Below, piece after piece: positions 1-5,719 of a stretch of DNA of 7,070 nucleotides. Position numbers and translations under genes: made by a program. The stretch lies in assembly GCA_027068725.1 (NCBI GenBank), contig JAMOMD010000255.1, positions 1 through 7,070 of the forward strand, written 5' to 3'. Below the pieces are notes generated by a model. That model saw only the letters and a list, made by a program, of their open reading frames with translations. It did not search any database and was not told the DNA's origin. Positions within the stretch are counted from its first letter, which is position 1. Each line of letters begins with the position of its first letter. Source of the DNA: Thermoproteales archaeon (GTDB lineage: Archaea; Thermoproteota; Thermoprotei; Thermoproteales; Thermocladiaceae).

Positions 1-320
1 TGAAGTTCGAAGAACTTCTTGAAGGAATCAAGTTTGGGTACTACCTAGTAAGTTTCAGAGGAGGACAAGCAAACATGGATGGGACATTCCAAGTAGGAAT
101 ACAGGAAGCGTACGAGATAGTCAATGGCGAAATCGGACAACCAGTAAAGAACATGTCAATAAGCGGAAACGTTCTAGACATCTTGAGTAAAGTTACAGGC
201 GTTGGAAAGGACTTCGATATAGAATATGGAAGATGTGGAAAAGGACAGACAGTGTACGTATCCTCGGGAGGACCACACGTACGTGTCGAAGAGATGCTAA
301 TAGGAGGACTTCAAGCCTAG
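1..320 (+). CDS. tldD: TldD-type metalloprotease, C-terminal part (5' end outside window)
   Basis: The reading frame is open from base 3 and ends at TAG 318-320, giving about 105 C-terminal residues. The gene is cut by the left edge. The ATG at 75 is only an internal methionine, because the same frame upstream (GYYLVSFRGGQANMDG) is already TldD-like. The end of the family is recognisable: an Asn-Gly-Glu-Ile turn followed by QPVKN, a SGNVLDIL segment, RCGKGQ, GGPHVRVEEM and a terminal IGG. TldD works with TldE/PmbA as a zinc protease that trims small peptides and unfolded protein segments in the cytoplasm. The HExxxH helix would lie upstream of the window. The Cys of RCGKGQ (codon 234-236) sits where the third zinc ligand of E. 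coli TldD (Cys454) lies, about 28 residues from the C-terminus, so this looks like the catalytic TldD subunit and not the inactive TldE partner. A tldE gene is not visible here; its presence to the left is only a possibility. Confidence 0.9.
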   Translation, partial: KFEELLEGIKFGYYLVSFRGGQANMDGTFQVGIQEAYEIVNGEIGQPVKNMSISGNVLDILSKVTGVGKDFDIEYGRCGKGQTVYVSSGGPHVRVEEMLIGGLQA

Positions 321-347
321 AGGTATTCCTTCTCTAACTAACTAAAC

Positions 348-361
348 TATTTTTAACTTTC
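348..361 (+). terminator. T-rich terminator after tldD
   Basis: Only 39 bases separate the convergent tldD and rpl35ae stop codons. This gap carries a run of five T (350-354) followed by a second T-rich stretch on the plus strand, with no hairpin. Intrinsic termination at short T-runs without a stem is normal in archaea. The minus strand has no equivalent T-run here, so rpl35ae transcripts may read antisense into tldD. Confidence 0.5.
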
Positions 362-665
362 AGGATTTTGCCTCTGCCTTTGCTTCAGCCTTCTCTTCAA
401 GAATTATTTCACATCTTGTTCCAAGTGCCTGACCTGGAAGTGGTCTCCTGAACACTACTAGTAGGTGACCTCTCTTGCTCCAGACCTTTCTGACTACTCC
501 AATAATTTCCTTTCCCGTCTTCGTTCTCCACACGACCTTGCATCCGACAAACTTTGCTAGCTCAGCCTCATTCTCGATTCCTGGAACGACAACTATCACA
601 TTGTCAGGATATGCATCTGCCCCCCTTCTGAACGTGTATACTAGACCTATGACCTTCTTCGTCAT
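360..665 (-). CDS. rpl35ae: 50S ribosomal protein L35Ae (eL33)
   Basis: This is a small basic protein of the large ribosomal subunit, in a family shared only by archaea and eukaryotes. Recognisable segments in order are the N-terminal strand GLVYTFRRG, the GCKVVWRTKTGKEI core (family: GkkVvWktpsGKei), a VRKVWSKRGH loop and the FRRPLPGQALGTRCEI signature close to the end. The open frame extends to a GTG at 680, which would add MADQA. I prefer ATG 665 (101 residues) for three reasons: family members start within a few residues of the first strand; a TATA box centred near 694 predicts transcription from about 668; and TGATC, part of the archaeal ribosome-binding consensus, lies 5 bases upstream of the ATG. 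The tail, a run of Glu/Lys/Ala (EEKAEAKAEAKS), extends beyond the usual C-terminus and is probably disordered. Whether it is also co-transcribed with the upstream gene, whose stop is at 692, cannot be decided from sequence. Confidence 0.93.
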   Translation of the reverse strand: MTKKVIGLVYTFRRGADAYPDNVIVVVPGIENEAELAKFVGCKVVWRTKTGKEIIGVVRKVWSKRGHLLVVFRRPLPGQALGTRCEIILEEKAEAKAEAKS

Positions 666-690
666 TGCTTGATCAGCCACGTGACTTTAA

Positions 691-698
691 CTTATAAG
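691..698 (-). promoter_or_regulatory. TATA box for rpl35ae, overlapping the upstream stop codon
   Basis: The palindromic octamer CTTATAAG, preceded on the minus strand by a GAAAG that could serve as BRE, is centred about 26-27 bases upstream of position 668. Initiation there would give an almost leaderless rpl35ae message beginning at ATG 665. The octamer includes the TAA stop (692-694) of the preceding gene. The distance is too short for the alternative GTG start at 680. Confidence 0.6.
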
Positions 699-1525
699 CT
701 TTCACGCGTGCAGGGTGGTCTAGTTATATCATCAACCTTCTTGCCTAGCAGAAAGCAGTACCTCGTGTTAAATCCGTAGTACACACATTCCGCGCAGTTA
801 CTTGGTGCACCGCGCGCATAGTAGGCTGGCACGGTCTCTATCCTAGTCTCTCTAGTCTCGGTAGATGGTGGCCTAGTCTCCGGGGGAGTGTATGTCTGTG
901 TTGTAGACATTGTAGAGGGATGTACAGGAGGTGATGGTGAAACAGGGGGAACAGTACTAACCTGTGGCTGCGTGACCTGTGGCTGAGGCATAGCTACCTG
1001 CTGTGTTGGTGCTTGTGCTGCCTGAGCCGTGGTCTCTATTGTTGCTGATGCGGTTGGCGCTGTAACGGCTGTGATCGCTTTCTCCTCTACTGTAGCTTCT
1101 GCTGGTGCTGGCTTTGTCTCTGCTGGCTTCTCTTCAGGAATTTTTACAGGCTCGCGAAGGTTTATACCTGCAGTACGCTGCAGCTCGTCTATTATCATCT
1201 CTTCGACAGCCTTAATATCAGGAAGCGAGCCCTCAGCAACCTTCTTGCCATTTATTACCAACGTTGGCAATGTTGTAACATTATCTGACTTCATGTACTC
1301 TATGAGACTTCTCAGATGATCAGGTGGCTGAGCTTCCTCTCTGACATACTTTAGAATAGTGTCCAGAACCTCCTCCTTGATCTTGATCATTGTCAAGTTA
1401 AGCTTCTCTGGCTCTCGACCACGGAGCTTAATCTCATTCCTAAGTCTAGACACGAGCTCACGTAGCTGATTCTCGAAACTCTCGTACTTGCCAAAAATTG
1501 TGTAAAACCTTACCTGTACACTCAT
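692..1525 (-). CDS. Thioredoxin-fold protein with Pro/Thr-rich linker and C-terminal four-cysteine motif
   Basis: This 277-residue protein has three parts. Residues 1-125 look like a thioredoxin/glutaredoxin-type fold: a starting strand VQVRFYTIFG, helices, then LPTLVINGKKV (86-96), which has the typical cis-proline (TLPTLVINGK) followed by a helix. The usual CxxC after the first strand is absent; there are no cysteines before residue 244, so this domain cannot act as a classical dithiol oxidoreductase. Residues about 130-235 form a low-complexity linker rich in Pro, Thr, Ala, Gln and Glu. The C-terminus (244-272) carries Cys244, Cys247, Cys257 and Cys272 (C-x2-C-x9-C-x14-C, in NCAECVYYGF...YCFLLGKKVDD...PPC), a likely zinc or Fe-S site. 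No signal peptide or membrane segment is seen, so it is probably cytoplasmic. The ATG at 1525 is supported by a TATA box about 28 bases upstream. I do not recognise a named family for the whole protein. The architecture suggests a docking or adaptor role, but that is inference. Confidence 0.85.
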   Translation of the reverse strand: MSVQVRFYTIFGKYESFENQLRELVSRLRNEIKLRGREPEKLNLTMIKIKEEVLDTILKYVREEAQPPDHLRSLIEYMKSDNVTTLPTLVINGKKVAEGSLPDIKAVEEMIIDELQRTAGINLREPVKIPEEKPAETKPAPAEATVEEKAITAVTAPTASATIETTAQAAQAPTQQVAMPQPQVTQPQVSTVPPVSPSPPVHPSTMSTTQTYTPPETRPPSTETRETRIETVPAYYARGAPSNCAECVYYGFNTRYCFLLGKKVDDITRPPCTRESL

Positions 1526-1549
1526 TAGGCGAGAACAAACTGAGAGAGT

Positions 1550-1557
1550 CTTATATC
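1550..1557 (-). promoter_or_regulatory. TATA box for the Trx-fold/4-Cys gene
   Basis: On the minus strand GATATAAG is centred near 1553.5, about 28 bases from the ATG at 1525, predicting a leaderless or nearly leaderless message. It occupies the 38-base gap after the AMMECR1-family stop (1564-1566). Just upstream lies a tandem TCTTAAG pair (1562-1575) overlapping the end of that gene. Confidence 0.55.
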
Positions 1558-1563
1558 TTATTC

Positions 1564-2328
1564 TTAAGTCTTAAGTGCAGTCTCCTCTCTAGTTGCTCTT
1601 GCCTCGAGAGTCTTCTCCCTAACAATGTACCTGATGTACCTGTTAAGGTATGGCTTTCTCTCAATAACCTCTCCTTCAGGAAATAGCTCGTAGAATATCT
1701 GCGTCTCGTGAAGATATACTCTATCGATATTAGATGCTGCACCGTACGTAGACAAGAGTGTGCTCAAGTACTCACTCATGCTAATTCTCTGACGCTTCTT
1801 CTCGGTCACAAGTTTCTCAAGAATCTCAACCTGAAGCTGTGGGAGTATCACAATGAGCTCGCCACTCCTGTATAGAGATACTGCGTGATACCCAATCACG
1901 AACTTCTCTACAAGCTTCTCAGGAGGCACAGGCATGGGATCGGACAATATTGTTATCTCAACAATACAGTTAGGCCACTCATTAGGCTGAAGACAGGATC
2001 TCCTTGGGTCTCTAAATGCTGCATACTTCGCAGCTAGCATTAGTCCTCTCGCAAGATCGAGCTTGCCTACAGGAATACCCATTGAGCCACGTATTACTCT
2101 TCTACTGACTCCACCTTCAGATGTTACAATTTTCTCAATTGTTACAAATACAGGAAATCGCATGTTCAGTACCTTGTCTCTAATGGGCTCGAGCACGTGA
2201 ATACAGTCATCTAGTGCACAGTCACCATACTTGAGACAGGTCTCTACGACACATCTAACATATCGAACAAGTAGCTTACCTTCATCAAGTGTCAGAGGCC
2301 TAAACTTGACCATGCACTGCATCTGCAC
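1564..2328 (-). CDS. AMMECR1-family protein, divergent
   Basis: The family order is present: LTLDEGKLLVRYVR at the N-terminus, FPVFVTIEKI (58-67), IRGSMG (79-84), a helix LMLAAKYAAFRDPR (97-109), EITILSDP (124-131), IVILPQLQVE and a C-terminal YELFPEGEVIE. AMMECR1 proteins are small cytoplasmic proteins of uncertain biochemical role. In prokaryotes they are often linked to Memo and radical-SAM proteins; neither is visible here. The hallmark L-R-G-C-I-G motif reads I-R-G-S-M-G, so the nearly invariant Cys is Ser82. The N-terminal half has extra cysteines (C26, C31, C37, C42, C112, C121), and there are none after residue 121. The C-terminal 25 residues (RYIVREKTLEARATREETALKT) extend past the domain. 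The start is uncertain: GTG 2328, ATG 2322 and ATG 2313 are all in frame, and two TATA-like elements upstream fit the first and last. ATG 2313 (MVKFRPLTL) fits the family best. Confidence 0.85.
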   Translation of the reverse strand: MQMQCMVKFRPLTLDEGKLLVRYVRCVVETCLKYGDCALDDCIHVLEPIRDKVLNMRFPVFVTIEKIVTSEGGVSRRVIRGSMGIPVGKLDLARGLMLAAKYAAFRDPRRSCLQPNEWPNCIVEITILSDPMPVPPEKLVEKFVIGYHAVSLYRSGELIVILPQLQVEILEKLVTEKKRQRISMSEYLSTLLSTYGAASNIDRVYLHETQIFYELFPEGEVIERKPYLNRYIRYIVREKTLEARATREETALKT

Positions 2329-2335
2329 TACTTAT

Positions 2336-2359
2336 GTATATTGAGCATTAGGTATAATT
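2336..2359 (-). promoter_or_regulatory. Candidate TATA region for the AMMECR1-family gene
   Basis: Two AT-rich elements lie in the 46-base gap. One (2353-2358, AATTATACC on the minus strand) is about 27 bases before GTG 2328. The other (about 2336-2341, ATATAC) is about 26 bases before ATG 2313. Either would give a leaderless message, and no ribosome-binding site is seen before any of the three starts. I cannot tell which is used. Confidence 0.4.
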
Positions 2360-2374
2360 ACACGTCTTACCTAG

Positions 2375-3028
2375 TCACAGGGTAATACCCCGAGATTTAT
2401 GCAGGATAGCCACAAGACAGGCAGCACCATCTTGCTCAATCACAATCTTGTCGATCGCGTGCATTAACATGCTTGCTCTTTCGAATATTCGACGCATATT
2501 AACGTGATGTGACCCACACCAGTACACCTTCCCACAGGACTCACATATCCAGAACTTGTCAACTCTAGCTAGGACACCAGGAGGTACTTTTCCAATAATC
2601 TCGTCAACGTGTGCTTCACGTACTCTTCCACCACAGACTGTGCAGTACTTGATGACTGGCACCTTATCAGGAATATCGACTGTTAGACACATGATTGCGG
2701 ATAATTGAATAACAATATCCTGACATGTTAGGAGAAGTGCACCACGTCCTGAGAATGCTCTCTTCCTGAATAGTTCTCTATCTCTCGTGACGATAATACA
2801 TCGCGAGCTCGCAAGCTCATTATCTGAGAATGATCTGCTGAACACTATCCTGAACCCCATCAGTCTAAGCCAGTGAGCAAGCTTTCCAAGCATTGAGTCG
2901 AGGACAAGTTCATTCTCTGTGCTGAGTCTAATATCTGGAGGAGATGCGATAAGTACAATCTCAGTACTGGACGATCTTCCTGATCTCAGACCAGGAAAGT
3001 GCTTTATCACTCTCCCTCTCTTCAACAA
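2375..3028 (-). CDS. Mut7-C family PIN-like RNase with zinc ribbon
   Basis: The Mut7-C (DUF82) pattern is clear: LVLDSMLGKLAHWLRLMGF (41-59) with Asp44, an acidic SDNEL (Asp69), VTRDREL (80-86) with Asp83, then a zinc ribbon with Cys129/Cys132 and Cys162/Cys165 (YCTVCGG and WICESCGKVYW), ending in CGSHHVNM. The family combines a PIN-like metal-dependent nuclease fold with a C-terminal zinc-binding domain, and RNA cleavage is the expected activity; the substrate here is unknown. The start is unclear. The longest frame begins at TTG 3028, overlapping the end of rqcH by 68 bases. GTG 3010 has a purine-rich GAGGG just upstream and may be the real start, leaving a 50-base overlap. Relatives usually begin only a few residues before the LDSMLGKL segment, so 34-40 N-terminal residues are an extension or an over-call; no standard start codon lies closer. 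About 30 residues follow the zinc ribbon. The overlap suggests co-transcription and translational coupling to rqcH. Confidence 0.88.
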   Translation of the reverse strand: MLKRGRVIKHFPGLRSGRSSSTEIVLIASPPDIRLSTENELVLDSMLGKLAHWLRLMGFRIVFSRSFSDNELASSRCIIVTRDRELFRKRAFSGRGALLLTCQDIVIQLSAIMCLTVDIPDKVPVIKYCTVCGGRVREAHVDEIIGKVPPGVLARVDKFWICESCGKVYWCGSHHVNMRRIFERASMLMHAIDKIVIEQDGAACLVAILHKSRGITL

Positions 3029-5000
3029 TGTCTGAGTTACCTGGAATATGTACTATTATATCTTCAGGACGTAGTCTAGCAGATACTCCTGTCCTAGTCT
3101 TGATGTAGTTCAGGAACTTCTCTCGAAGAATAGTAGCACACCTATTCTTGTCTACTCTGCCAGGTCTCAGCACTACATAGTAGTGCATGAGCTTATCTGC
3201 AACTTCAGGAGGTGAGGACAGTATCCTGACAATCTTCTTGCCCTCCTCAACATCGTCAATCCTTATACCTATCGCCAGCTCCAGAGTAACTCCACGTATC
3301 CACTGTCTCTCGCCATAAATCATGAAGCTTCCACGAGCCAGATACTCACCAGCTGGAGCCTCCTTTGTTACTTGACTTCCCTTCACGCAGAACACGTCTA
3401 TGCTGTGCGCACCAATGACCCAGGCACGAGAGTTAGATGCAGCGTACTTTGCTGCCTGTATAATCTCTTCAGGAGACGCTGAATCGTCTTTACCGCGGAG
3501 CCTCAGCACCACAACGGCACCTCCAGGAATGTCGGCATGGATAAAGAGGTCAAACTCTCTCAAGTACTTCCTGACGAGAGCCTCGTTCTGAGATGCGTCC
3601 TTACCAGCAAGGACAAGGTGACCCCCACTTGTGATGAACCATTTGAACTTCTCAAACCACTCGTGTACACCATACTCAATCTCTACAATGGACTTCCTGA
3701 ACTCCTCGACAAGCATCTCCTTTCTCTGCAGTAGCTCACGCTCTCGCTGACGAAGCTCTTCAAGCGCCTTCTCTGCACTCTCAGCCTTTCTCTTCAGTTC
3801 CTTTGCTCTATCAAATAGCTCACTTATTACCTGTCCAACAGAACCACGAAGTGGGAGTGCAACTGTGATGTCCTCTCCCTCTATCAGGACGGTCACAGTC
3901 TTCTCCTTAGGATTATAATCGACAACTCTCAAATTGTAGAGCTGCACATTCTTCACAATTTCGTTAAAGGAGTCCCTATTCTCCTGCCACAACTTGTTCA
4001 GCATACCTATAAGTTCCTCAAACATGTACTTATACTGAAGAACTAAGTTTGCCTTCCTATAGAGCTCCTCAGCCTTAGACCTATACTCCTGAAGCATCTT
4101 CTCCGTCTGCTCAATGCTCTTACGCAACTTCGCTAGCTCTGCCTCAATTTCCTGAACACGACTCTTCTCTGCCTCCTCTAGCTCAAGCTTCCTGAAGTAC
4201 TCATCCACAGCCTCGTTAAACGTCCTGAATCGCAGCTCCTCAAACCCGTCATAGATTACGAACCTGATGGGCGTGACCGTCACGTACCTTCCCTCTCTTG
4301 CATAAATCCTCGGCTCAAGTGATCCCTCGAGTACTCTCCTTATGATGTCTCTAACTCTCTGAAGTACACGTAGACTCGCGTCACGATCAAGCACATCGTC
4401 ACACTCTATACCCTCCTCAGCACATGCTTCACGCACAAGTTCTACACCAACACCCAGAACTCGTGCAGCAGTCTTCAGGAATTTCTGACCACTTATCTGT
4501 GATAGAAATGCCTCAGGACTACACTCCATAACATCGAGAAACTGTCTTGGAGGTAGAACATACTTCAGCCCTGGCTGAACTTTCCTATCCTTACCCTCAT
4601 ACGAGTGGAGACACCATCTGACCTTCTCATCTTGATCAACAAGCACGACATTCATGGGCTCAATAAGCTCAAACACAAGTCTCATGCCATTACTCAAGTG
4701 AACACACACGAGCCTGTCAATGCGTGGATTATGAACATCGACTATTCTAACGCGCTCAATCAAGTTCTTTAGAACAGGATCACGCTTTCTCTCTTCCTCA
4801 CTTACGTATCTTGTAAGCCCAATCCTGTGTCGAGTAGCTATGAGGTGAAGTTTCTCACTCTCCTTCCTGATTCTTAGGAGGAGACCAGAGTCGTATCTGT
4901 ATACCTTATCGATATAGCAGTTTACTAGAAGCTCTCTCAGCTCTCTCGTTATTGCAAGAACATCCAGTAGCGTTAGACTTCGCTTAGGTCTAATCTCCAC
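2961..5000 (-). CDS. rqcH: RqcH/NEMF-type ribosome quality control factor (NFACT family, archaeal)
   Basis: This 679-residue protein binds stalled large ribosomal subunits and peptidyl-tRNA. Relatives (NEMF/Rqc2, bacterial RqcH) recruit tRNA and add C-terminal tails to the nascent chain. Domains in order: NFACT-N (about 1-190), with CYIDKVYRYDSGLLLRI and IDRLV, where Asp95-Arg96 match the Asp-Arg pair that bacterial RqcH (D97/R98) needs for tRNA binding and tailing; a helix-hairpin-helix-like segment; a coiled coil (about 265-345, resuming 393-447); and NFACT-R (about 450-565), with KFKWFITSGGHLVLAGKDA, QNEALVRKYL, DLFIHADIPGGAVV and APAGEYLARGSFMIYG. The C-terminal 110 residues correspond to the NFACT-C region of archaeal and eukaryotic forms. 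The start is GTG 5000; no alternative lies upstream in frame nearby. An AT-rich element at 5023-5030 could give a leaderless message, or transcription may begin near 5095, placing a kink-turn hairpin in the leader. The product is cytoplasmic and ribosome-associated. The stop overlaps the nuclease gene downstream. Confidence 0.95.
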   Translation of the reverse strand: MEIRPKRSLTLLDVLAITRELRELLVNCYIDKVYRYDSGLLLRIRKESEKLHLIATRHRIGLTRYVSEEERKRDPVLKNLIERVRIVDVHNPRIDRLVCVHLSNGMRLVFELIEPMNVVLVDQDEKVRWCLHSYEGKDRKVQPGLKYVLPPRQFLDVMECSPEAFLSQISGQKFLKTAARVLGVGVELVREACAEEGIECDDVLDRDASLRVLQRVRDIIRRVLEGSLEPRIYAREGRYVTVTPIRFVIYDGFEELRFRTFNEAVDEYFRKLELEEAEKSRVQEIEAELAKLRKSIEQTEKMLQEYRSKAEELYRKANLVLQYKYMFEELIGMLNKLWQENRDSFNEIVKNVQLYNLRVVDYNPKEKTVTVLIEGEDITVALPLRGSVGQVISELFDRAKELKRKAESAEKALEELRQRERELLQRKEMLVEEFRKSIVEIEYGVHEWFEKFKWFITSGGHLVLAGKDASQNEALVRKYLREFDLFIHADIPGGAVVVLRLRGKDDSASPEEIIQAAKYAASNSRAWVIGAHSIDVFCVKGSQVTKEAPAGEYLARGSFMIYGERQWIRGVTLELAIGIRIDDVEEGKKIVRILSSPPEVADKLMHYYVVLRPGRVDKNRCATILREKFLNYIKTRTGVSARLRPEDIIVHIPGNSDIVEERESDKALSWSEIRKIVQY

Positions 5001-5056
5001 ATTTGTCTCAGCAGAAGATTGAATTGTTAAGGATGTCTGACAAGGGGGACCTGACC

Positions 5057-5095
5057 GGCCTAGTCACGCTGGGGCGTGCGCCCCAGTCCTAGGCC
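5057..5095 (-). promoter_or_regulatory. Kink-turn hairpin in the rqcH leader or a small RNA
   Basis: Read on the minus strand from 5095, the order is stem GGCCTAG, GA, stem CTGGGGC, loop GCAC, stem GCCCCAG, CGT, GA, stem CTAGGCC. Both stems are perfectly paired over 7 bp. The internal loop, with GA on one strand and a 3-nt bulge plus GA on the other, is the exact kink-turn layout: capped canonical stem, bulge ending in U, tandem sheared G-A pairs, then the non-canonical stem. Kink-turns are bound by L7Ae in archaea. The complementary (plus) strand would not form a kink-turn. Its foot lies about 26 bases from the centre of a TATA box at 5118-5125, so transcription could begin at the first stem base and place the element 57 bases before the rqcH GTG. 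The flanks GGAGAC (5108-5113) and GTCCCC (5044-5049), read on the minus strand, can also pair with one wobble. The structure is seen in the sequence; the role is inferred. Confidence 0.55.
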
Positions 5096-5117
5096 ATTTC
5101 TGAAAGCTGTCTCCATG

Positions 5118-5125
5118 TTTAAAAA
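5118..5125. promoter_or_regulatory. Shared TATA element between the HD gene and rqcH
   Basis: TTTAAAAA on the plus strand reads TTTTTAAA on the minus strand, which matches the crenarchaeal box A consensus. Its centre (5121.5) is 26 bases from ATG 5147, predicting a leaderless HD-domain message on the plus strand. The same distance in the other direction predicts a minus-strand start at about 5095, the foot of the kink-turn hairpin. Neither side has a good BRE, so direction is not settled by sequence; the plus-strand assignment is the safer one. Confidence 0.6.
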
Positions 5126-5146
5126 CCGCTCTCTAAGGTTACGACA

Positions 5147-5698
5147 ATGAACTACGAGGAAGCTCTCGAGCTTGTGCGCAAGTACGTGAAGAATGACAAG
5201 CTTGTCAAACACATGATTGCGGTATCTGCAATAATGAGAGCACTTGCTAAGAGACTTGGCGAAGATGAGAACTTGTGGGGTCTCGTTGGTCTACTACATG
5301 ATATTGACTACGAGCTTACGCAGTCTAGACCTGAGATGCATGGTATCGTGGCTGCGGACGAGATTCTGAAAGATAAGCTTCCTCCAGAAGCACTGAGTGC
5401 AATAAAGGCGCATAATGACTTGACGGGTCATCGTGATGAGTCTAGGCTAGCAATTGCACTGAAGGCTGCGGATGCTGTGTCTGGTCTAATAGTTGCTACA
5501 GCTCTAGTTATGCCTAGCAAGAAGCTGAGCGAGGTCAAGTTAGATACTCTGAAGAGGAAGTTCAAGCAGAAGGACTTTGCTCGCGGTGTCAATAGGGACA
5601 ACATTAGGCTATGCGAGAAGCTTGGCTTATCGCTTGACGAGTTTCTTGACCTTAGCTTAAAAGCACTTCAGGATATTGCTCAGGAGCTCGGTCTCTGA
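5147..5698 (+). CDS. HD-domain (HDIG-type) metal-dependent phosphohydrolase
   Basis: This 183-residue protein is a single HD domain. His22 (VKHMIAV), the His51-Asp52 pair in GLLHDIDYE, His65 (PEMHGIVAA), His89 (AIKAHN) and Asp109 (KAADAV) follow the usual HD metal-ligand order. HD proteins of this size hydrolyse phosphate esters or nucleotides; the substrate cannot be deduced. There is no signal peptide or membrane segment, and no second catalytic or sensory domain. ATG 5147 is the first in-frame start and lies 26 bases from a TATA centre, so the message is probably leaderless. No Shine-Dalgarno sequence is seen. It is divergent from rqcH and followed by a separate sat promoter, so it appears monocistronic. 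Codon choice is mixed (GCT, GCG and GCA for Ala), unlike the A-rich usage of sat, which suggests modest expression. Confidence 0.92.
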   Translation: MNYEEALELVRKYVKNDKLVKHMIAVSAIMRALAKRLGEDENLWGLVGLLHDIDYELTQSRPEMHGIVAADEILKDKLPPEALSAIKAHNDLTGHRDESRLAIALKAADAVSGLIVATALVMPSKKLSEVKLDTLKRKFKQKDFARGVNRDNIRLCEKLGLSLDEFLDLSLKALQDIAQELGL

Positions 5699-5715
5699 GT
5701 ATTCTCAACACTATC

Positions 5716-5719
5716 TTTT
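5716..5719 (+). terminator. Weak T-run after the HD gene
   Basis: A TCTTTTA stretch lies about 18 bases after the TGA at 5696-5698, without a hairpin. It is the only terminator-like element in the 97-base gap before sat. A short T-run fits archaeal termination but is weak support. Confidence 0.3.

Noticed and set aside
1029..1319. Plus-strand open frame opposite the Trx-fold gene, and similar plus-strand frames near 475-672, 1498-1686, 3400-3591 and 3537-3734
   Set aside because: All are antisense shadows of well-supported minus-strand genes, with low-complexity translations and no family resemblance.
5057..5095. The GC-rich inverted repeat as a transcription terminator
   Set aside because: It lies between divergent gene starts, where no transcript needs to end, is not followed by a T-run, and archaeal termination does not depend on hairpins.
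5024..5113. The kink-turn hairpin as a classic H/ACA guide RNA (minus strand), with AGACAT at about 5031-5036 as the ACA box
   Set aside because: The distance from the base of the upper stem to the ACA is about 20 bases, more than the 14-16 expected, and the possible lower stems are short and compete with each other. A kink-turn RNA is supported; the H/ACA class is not.
5041..5113. Box C/D small RNA in the rqcH/HD intergenic region
   Set aside because: Several CTGA strings occur, but there is no RTGATGA C box at the right distance on either strand.
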